Below, piece after piece: positions 1 to 3,949 of a DNA stretch of 6,425 nucleotides. The position numbers and the translations under genes are program-made. The stretch is from NCBI GenBank assembly GCA_937870805.1, contig CALMZT010000267.1:1-6425 (forward strand), read 5' to 3'. Every line of letters begins with the position of its first letter. Position 1 is the first letter of the stretch. Below the pieces are notes generated by a model. That model ran no database searches. It saw only the letters and a list, made by a program, of their open reading frames with translations, and was not told the origin of the DNA. The DNA comes from an uncultured Chloroflexota bacterium. GTDB lineage: Bacteria; Chloroflexota; Anaerolineae; Aggregatilineales; Phototrophicaceae.

Positions 1-129
1 AAGACCACTTTCACTGCCAACGGGCAGATCCGCTATGGTCTGCGTGGTAAGACCTCCGATGGGCGCAAGCTCACCAAGTTCGTCAGTAAAGCCGATTGGG
101 ACAAGATGAAGGTCCCGGAAGAGAAATAA
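1..129 (+). CDS. 3' end of an unidentified protein-coding gene (partial)
   Basis: The window opens inside an open reading frame that runs for 42 codons to a TAA at 127-129. The other two plus-strand frames close earlier. The visible tail is lysine/arginine-rich and hydrophilic, with a GQIRYGLRGK stretch, a DGRKLTKF stretch and the ending KVPEEK. There is no membrane segment, cysteine cluster or catalytic motif that I recognise, so I assign no function. A strong hairpin terminator begins 11 bases after the stop, which supports this being the true end of a transcribed gene. The gene converges on rpmB. The start and most of the protein lie upstream of the window, and identification would need that sequence. 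Confidence 0.7.
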   Translation, partial: KTTFTANGQIRYGLRGKTSDGRKLTKFVSKADWDKMKVPEEK

Positions 130-140
130 GCGTGTTCAGC

Positions 141-172
141 AAAAAGCCCGTGCCTTGTGTGCGGGCTTTTTT
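141..172 (+). terminator. Rho-independent terminator of the upstream partial gene
   Basis: The arms AAAAAGCCCG (141-150) and CGGGCTTTTT (162-171) form a perfect 10-bp stem around an 11-nt loop, followed by more T. It begins just after the stop at 129. Because the stem has A-runs on one side and T-runs on the other, it could also work for transcripts arriving from the minus strand, as a backup to the rpmB terminator. Confidence 0.9.
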
Positions 173-228
173 ATTCTGTAAGACGTAACTTGGTTCGCTA
201 TACACTGTTATATTTTAAGGAAGTTGGC

Positions 229-255
229 AAAATAAAAGCCGGTCATTGCCGGCTT
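229..255 (-). terminator. Rho-independent terminator of rpmB
   Basis: Read on the minus strand, AAGCCGG (255-249) pairs with CCGGCTT (242-236) around a 6-nt loop, and is followed by a T-rich run (TTATTTT). The stem begins 6 bases past the rpmB stop codon. With the hairpin at 141-172, it separates the two convergent genes. The 50-odd bases between the hairpins hold nothing else I recognise. Confidence 0.88.
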
Positions 256-260
256 CTGTA

Positions 261-437
261 TTACTTAGCGAGTGTTTTGATGCACTTCGCGCAGAGGACT
301 TTGCGAACAGGTTGACCACCTTCATAGACGGTGACGCGCTGCAAATTCGCCTTGAACTTATACTTCGATGCGTGCATCGAGAAGCTGCGTTTCTGTCCGA
401 ACATCGGACCTTTGCCGCAATTTTCACATCTAGCCAT
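261..437 (-). CDS. rpmB: 50S ribosomal protein L28, zinc-ribbon form
   Basis: The minus-strand frame encodes 58 residues, beginning MARCENCGKGPMFG and ending CAKCIKTLAK. This matches bacterial L28, a large-subunit ribosomal protein. The conserved GKGPxFG turn after the first cysteine pair, the KFKANLQRV segment in the middle, and the basic composition are all visible. Two CxxC pairs (Cys4/Cys7 and Cys49/Cys52) mark the zinc-binding variant; many bacteria have a cysteine-free L28. The length is normal for the short form. The ATG at 437-435 follows an AAGG Shine-Dalgarno-like stretch by about 10 bases, and the stop is followed by a clear hairpin terminator, so the gene appears monocistronic. 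It is transcribed away from fakA. An rpmB next to a fakA homologue is also seen in Bacilli. The gene is short and easily missed because longer frames overlap it on both strands. Confidence 0.95.
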   Translation of the reverse strand: MARCENCGKGPMFGQKRSFSMHASKYKFKANLQRVTVYEGGQPVRKVLCAKCIKTLAK

Positions 438-485
438 AGGGAACTGACCTTAACACACGTTAAAATTCGCATAAACAGTGGTGGG

Positions 486-514
486 ATGCTACCATAACGA
501 ATCGTTAGATGCAA
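486..514 (-). promoter_or_regulatory. weak candidate promoter for rpmB
   Basis: On the minus strand, TTGCAT (514-509) and TAGCAT (491-486) are spaced by 17 bp, a sigma-70-like arrangement about 50 bp upstream of the rpmB start. The hexamers match the consensus at only 3/6 and 4/6, so this is a suggestion. The -35 element would touch the inverted repeat at 514-533. Confidence 0.25.
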
Positions 515-533
515 GGGTAACGCCTCTTACCCT
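514..533. promoter_or_regulatory. perfect 7-bp inverted repeat in the rpmB-fakA divergent region, possible operator
   Basis: AGGGTAA (514-520) and TTACCCT (527-533) are exact reverse complements separated by 6 bp. The 20-bp dyad sits between two divergent genes, 33 bp before the fakA ATG, directly beside an AT-rich TAAATA (533-538) that could be a -10 element for the fakA operon. It lacks a T-run, so it is not a terminator. It has the size and placement of a repressor operator. It does not resemble the Bacillus FapR site (TTAGTACCTGGTACTAA) as I remember it. The regulator is unknown and the functional call is inference. No convincing -35 hexamer was found for the fakA direction. Confidence 0.4.
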
Positions 534-566
534 AAATATTAGTTTCTAGTGAAAGAGACTGGGACA

Positions 567-2228
567 ATGATTATTGAGGTAAAAAAACAAATTTGTGATG
601 GACATCTCTACAAATGGTTAATTGCCGCCGGGTTGGCGTGGCTTGAACATAATCACGAGCGTGTAAACCAACTAAATGTTTTCCCTGTACCAGATGGCGA
701 TACAGGGACAAACATGCTGCTGACGATGAAACGTGCCTATGAGGAAATCGCTAATCTGAATGAGCCACACGTCGGCATTGTCAGCGAAGCGGTGGCGCGT
801 GGTGCGCTTATGGGCGCGCGCGGCAACTCTGGTGTGATTTTATCACAGCTTTTGCGTGGCTTTGCGCAGCGGCTGCATGGACATGAAAACTTTGATGCTT
901 ACCTGTTTTCTGAGGCGTGTAAATCTGCCGTTGATATGGCGTACAAAGCAGTTATCACGCCCGTTGAAGGCACCATTCTTACTGTCGCGCGCCTTGCTAA
1001 AGACACAGTGGTCGAGAAGGCAACGCAGGAGTCCAGCCTCCTGGAACTCCTGACATTGATGGTAAACGCTGCTTATGATGCTTTGCAGAAAACCCCTGAT
1101 TTACTGCCTGTGTTGAAAAAAGCGGGAGTCGTTGATTCCGGCGGTCAAGGGTTTGTCTTCATCTTAGAAGGGATGCTGCGCCTGCTGCGGGGTGAAGTCG
1201 TAACAATGGCGCGCGATTCGGTTCTGGCAAATGGAGAACACTGGCAAGACGCGCTTGTACCAGAAGATGAAGAAGGCTACGGCTACGATGTTCAGTTCCT
1301 GATGTACGGCAAAGACATGGATGTCAATGTCGTGCGGGCAACCATTGACGCAATGGGTTGGTCAACATTAGTCGTGGGCGATGATAAGCTGATTAAAGTC
1401 CACGTCCACGTCCATGATCCGGGTAAGCCCATTAGCTACGCGATTGGTCTTGGGGTTGCGATTGACGACGTAGTGGTTGAAAACATGCAGATGCAGTATC
1501 AAGGCTACGTTGAGGAACGTATCGGGCGCGAAGCGGGCACAGGTGCGGATGTAGACGGGGTGGCAGTTGTCACCGTTGCCAGCGGCGATGGGATGCGCAA
1601 GCTGTTCACGCAGGACTTACAAGCGGCGCACGTCGTCTCTGGTGGGCAAACGATGAATCCCAGCGCTGAGGACTTTTTAGCGGCAATTGATAAGATACCG
1701 AACAAGGAAATTATTCTGCTGCCCAACAACAAGAATATCATCATGGCAGCACGCCAAGCCGCCTCACTAGCTCGTGACAATCAGGTGCGCGTTGTGCCCA
1801 GTCGCAGTATACAGCAAGGTATCGCAGCGATGTTCGCTTATGTGAACACCCGTGAAACAGACGTGTCACTGGACGAAATCACGCAAGCGATGACCAACGC
1901 TTTGAACAATGTCATCAGCGCTGATGTGACCAACGCCACCCGCAGCGTGGAATTTGATGGCGTAGCAGTCGAAGAAGGGCATTTTATCGGGCTGCTCGAC
2001 GGTACATTAGTGGCGGCAGGTGATGAGCTTTTTGAGGTTGTCGGGCAACTGCTGCGCAAAGCCAACGCCAGTGAAAAGGAACTGATCACACTGTATTATG
2101 GCGCTGGACAGGATGAGGCACAGGCACGCGCATTAGTCGATTATCTCATCCATGATTTCGGCTCACAGGAATTTGAGGTCGTCGCGGGTGGGCAACCGCT
2201 TTATCCTTACATTATAAGTATCGAATAA
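567..2228 (+). CDS. fakA: fatty acid kinase ATP-binding subunit FakA (DAK2/DhaL domain protein, YloV family)
   Basis: FakA transfers phosphate from ATP to a fatty acid held by a FakB partner, giving an acyl-phosphate for phospholipid synthesis. It is cytosolic. From the ATG at 567 the protein has 553 residues, normal for the family. The N-terminal DhaL-like domain (about 1-210) shows NVFPVPDGDTGTNM at 37-50, whose aspartates bind Mg-ATP, then GARGNSGVILSQLLRG (83-98), TPVEGTI (131-137) and GVVDSGGQGF (187-196). The middle domain (about 235-315) has GYDVQF (239-244) and IKVHVHVHDPG (276-286). The C-terminal EDD-like domain includes SGGQTMNPSAEDF (358-370) and LPNNKNIIMAA (385-395). The usual Cys of GYCTEF is Asp241 here. 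A GTG at 549 could add six residues, but the family's conserved N-terminus fits the ATG, and neither start has a strong Shine-Dalgarno sequence. This is the first gene of a packed operon with two degV genes and recG. It is known in staphylococci to influence virulence gene expression as well as lipid salvage. Confidence 0.93.
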   Translation: MIIEVKKQICDGHLYKWLIAAGLAWLEHNHERVNQLNVFPVPDGDTGTNMLLTMKRAYEEIANLNEPHVGIVSEAVARGALMGARGNSGVILSQLLRGFAQRLHGHENFDAYLFSEACKSAVDMAYKAVITPVEGTILTVARLAKDTVVEKATQESSLLELLTLMVNAAYDALQKTPDLLPVLKKAGVVDSGGQGFVFILEGMLRLLRGEVVTMARDSVLANGEHWQDALVPEDEEGYGYDVQFLMYGKDMDVNVVRATIDAMGWSTLVVGDDKLIKVHVHVHDPGKPISYAIGLGVAIDDVVVENMQMQYQGYVEERIGREAGTGADVDGVAVVTVASGDGMRKLFTQDLQAAHVVSGGQTMNPSAEDFLAAIDKIPNKEIILLPNNKNIIMAARQAASLARDNQVRVVPSRSIQQGIAAMFAYVNTRETDVSLDEITQAMTNALNNVISADVTNATRSVEFDGVAVEEGHFIGLLDGTLVAAGDELFEVVGQLLRKANASEKELITLYYGAGQDEAQARALVDYLIHDFGSQEFEVVAGGQPLYPYIISIE

Positions 2229-3104
2229 ATGGCGAATATACACATCGTCACTGATAGCTGCGCACATTTCATCAACCCGCACTTCATCCATCAACACCCT
2301 GTCACGGTAGTACCGAACAAAATCAGTATTGGCGGTAAACTCTATCGTGAAGGTATTGATATTAGTGCAGAAGAAGCTATGCGCCTCATCGCACAACAAT
2401 CTTTTGCGCCACAGGTGACTTCTCCTACCGTTGCCGACTATGCTGCGGTTTATGCCAGGTTGGCGCGCAATCACGATGCCATCATCTCGATTCACGCTTC
2501 AAGTCAAATCTATCCCAGCTTTCAAAATGCGAAAGCCGCTGCTGCGCAAAAACCCGGTCATTGTGAGATTGTCGTGATCGACTCCCTGACCATGTGCGCA
2601 GCGCAAGGAATGCTCGTGCGCGTGACGGCAAAAGCGATTGAAAGAGTCGCCTCAATTGACGAGCTAGTTCGGCTGATTCGTGGTACAATAGAACGTCTGT
2701 ACTCTATTTATTATGTTGAGTCGATAGACTACTTATTGCAGAACAAAATCCTGAGCGCGTCGCATAGTATCTTAGGGGCGATGTTGGGGATTAAACCCTT
2801 TGTCACCATCGAAAACGGCGCGCTGATGTCTATCGAAAAAGTTCGGACACGCACACAGGCTGTTGAGAGGCTTGTAGAATTTTTAGTTGAGTTTTCAACG
2901 ATTGAAGATGTAGTAATCCTTCAGCACAAAACGCATATGAGTGAACAAACGAGAATGCTGCAAGATCGTTTGGCATTGGAATTTCCGGGACGTTATTTTC
3001 CCTATGCTATTTACGGCGCATCGTTAGCATCGCTCATTGGGACAGATGCCACCGGGCTAGTCGTGCTGGAAGGCGAGATGGAGCAAATAGACGATGACCT
3101 TTAA
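2229..3104 (+). CDS. divergent DegV/FakB-like protein lacking the usual fatty-acid pocket motifs
   Basis: The 291-residue length and overall pattern match the DegV (EDD) family, whose members bind a fatty acid and present its carboxylate to FakA. Visible landmarks are IVTDSCAHF (6-14), VTSPTVADY (63-71, at the TSxPS loop), IISIHASS (85-92), VVIDSLTMCAAQGM (115-128), and LGAMLGIKPF followed by EKVRTR (182-208). Three signature motifs have changed. IYPSFQNA (94-101) stands where LSGTYQNA is usual. LLQNKILS (169-176) stands in place of LRRGGRIS. GASLASLIGTDATG (263-276) stands in place of GPTLGVHIGPGALG, so the conserved His is Leu269 and the GPG is GTD. The alignment with the next gene product is gap-free over the latter two. 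The ATG directly follows the fakA TAA and has no visible Shine-Dalgarno, implying translational coupling. The frame is intact with normal-looking codons, so it is not a pseudogene. It is DegV-like by fold; its ligand is unknown, and it may be a non-catalytic FakA partner. Confidence 0.85.
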   Translation: MANIHIVTDSCAHFINPHFIHQHPVTVVPNKISIGGKLYREGIDISAEEAMRLIAQQSFAPQVTSPTVADYAAVYARLARNHDAIISIHASSQIYPSFQNAKAAAAQKPGHCEIVVIDSLTMCAAQGMLVRVTAKAIERVASIDELVRLIRGTIERLYSIYYVESIDYLLQNKILSASHSILGAMLGIKPFVTIENGALMSIEKVRTRTQAVERLVEFLVEFSTIEDVVILQHKTHMSEQTRMLQDRLALEFPGRYFPYAIYGASLASLIGTDATGLVVLEGEMEQIDDDL

Positions 3105-3948
3105 AAAAATTCGTTTTGTAACCGACAGCGTGGCGGATATTCCGGCTGACCTGGCAGAAAAGTGGCAAATTAAGATTGTTCCCTGTTACGTCAACTATGA
3201 TGGTGAGAGCCACTTGGATGACGGTAAAGACCTTGTGCGTGGAGAATTCTTCCGCAAACTGCCATCCATGCGTACAATGCCGACAACAGCAGCGCCTTCG
3301 GTAGGCATCACTGAAAAGGCGATTACCGAAGCCGCGCAGGATGCAGATCACGTTGTTATTGTCACCACGCCCGCAAAGTTAAGCGGCATTTATAATGCGA
3401 TGCGATTAGGCGCAAGCAATATTCCACCCGAAAAAGTTTCGCTCGTCGACAGCGGCATGGTCACAATGGCATTGGGCTGGCAGGTCATCGTCGGCGCAGA
3501 AGTCGCCGCAGAAACAGGAGATGTGCAAAAGGTCTTAGATGCCATCCAGCGCGTGCGCGACAACGAAAAATTATACGCCGGGCTGGCAACGATGGAATTC
3601 TTAAGACGTGGGGGACGTGTTGGCTGGGCAGCAGCCAGTATTGGCGCACTGCTGCAAATCAAACCTATTTTAAATGTGAAAGACGGTGAAGTTACCCCTT
3701 TAGCGAGGATTCGCACCTTTGGTAAAGCGGTGGAAAAATTGGTGGAGTTAACTCGTGAGCAAGCGCCACTTGATAGACTGGCGATTATTCATGCTAATAA
3801 TCTGAGCGGAGCAGAGGATCTAAAAAGACAGCTTGGGGATGTCGTTCCCGAAAACACAATCATCATTGAAGTTGGACCTACGCTCGGTGTCCATATCGGT
3901 CCCGGCGCATTAGGGGTTATTCCCGTGAGTAAGAGTTGGAGACAGTAA
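3094..3948 (+). CDS. fakB: DegV family fatty acid-binding subunit FakB (canonical copy)
   Basis: FakB holds a fatty acid in a deep pocket, is phosphorylated on the ligand's carboxylate by FakA, and exchanges the acyl-phosphate for a new fatty acid. The 284 residues carry the full family signature: RFVTDSVADIP (7-17), MPTTAAPSVG (62-71), TTPAKLSGIYNA (91-102), VSLVDSGMVTMALGW (115-129), MEFLRRGGRVG (167-177), LLQIKPIL (186-193), and the C-terminal GPTLGVHIGPGALGV (261-275) with His267. By family knowledge, the Ser of LSGxY, the Arg of GGR and this His line the carboxylate site. The start ATG lies inside the end of the preceding gene (11-nt overlap), with GGAG at 3080-3083 ten bases upstream, so translation is probably coupled. 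As the only neighbour with an intact pocket, it is the likely working partner of the FakA encoded at 567-2228. Chain-length or saturation preference cannot be read from the sequence. Confidence 0.92.
   Translation: MTFKKIRFVTDSVADIPADLAEKWQIKIVPCYVNYDGESHLDDGKDLVRGEFFRKLPSMRTMPTTAAPSVGITEKAITEAAQDADHVVIVTTPAKLSGIYNAMRLGASNIPPEKVSLVDSGMVTMALGWQVIVGAEVAAETGDVQKVLDAIQRVRDNEKLYAGLATMEFLRRGGRVGWAAASIGALLQIKPILNVKDGEVTPLARIRTFGKAVEKLVELTREQAPLDRLAIIHANNLSGAEDLKRQLGDVVPENTIIIEVGPTLGVHIGPGALGVIPVSKSWRQ
3938..3941 (+). promoter_or_regulatory. Shine-Dalgarno site that decides the TTG start of recG
   Basis: GGAG ends 8 bases before the TTG at 3950-3952, an ideal spacing. No ATG or GTG start in this frame lies near the conserved N-terminal helix, so this site is the main evidence that recG begins with the rare TTG codon, one base after the fakB stop. 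Confidence 0.7.
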
Positions 3949-3949
3949 C

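Noticed and set aside
365..380. Palindrome TCGATGC-GT-GCATCGA
   Set aside because: It lies inside the rpmB coding sequence over ordinary codons (Ser-Met-His-Ala-Ser), so it is most likely coincidental.
450..463. Inverted repeat TTAAC-ACAC-GTTAA in the rpmB leader
   Set aside because: The arms are only 5 bp and AT-rich, and it overlaps the probable ribosome binding site. It is too weak to call an operator or attenuator.
215..514. Open frames of 99 codons (minus strand) and 83 codons (246-497, plus strand) at the rpmB locus
   Set aside because: They overlap the clearly recognisable L28 gene in other frames, cross its terminator or upstream region, and show no family resemblance.
549..566. GTG at 549 as an upstream start of fakA
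   Set aside because: It adds only six residues not expected in the family and has no Shine-Dalgarno site before it. The ATG at 567 fits the normal distance to the conserved VFPVPDGDTGTNM motif. It is not fully excluded.
1399..1417. Short GTCCAC-type direct repeat in fakA
   Set aside because: It simply encodes the alternating His-Val of the middle-domain motif. It is not a repeat element.
3094..3104. Overlap between the two degV genes as a possible frameshifted single gene
   Set aside because: Each protein is full-length for the DegV family with its own N-terminal TDS motif and its own start, so this is a normal operon overlap.
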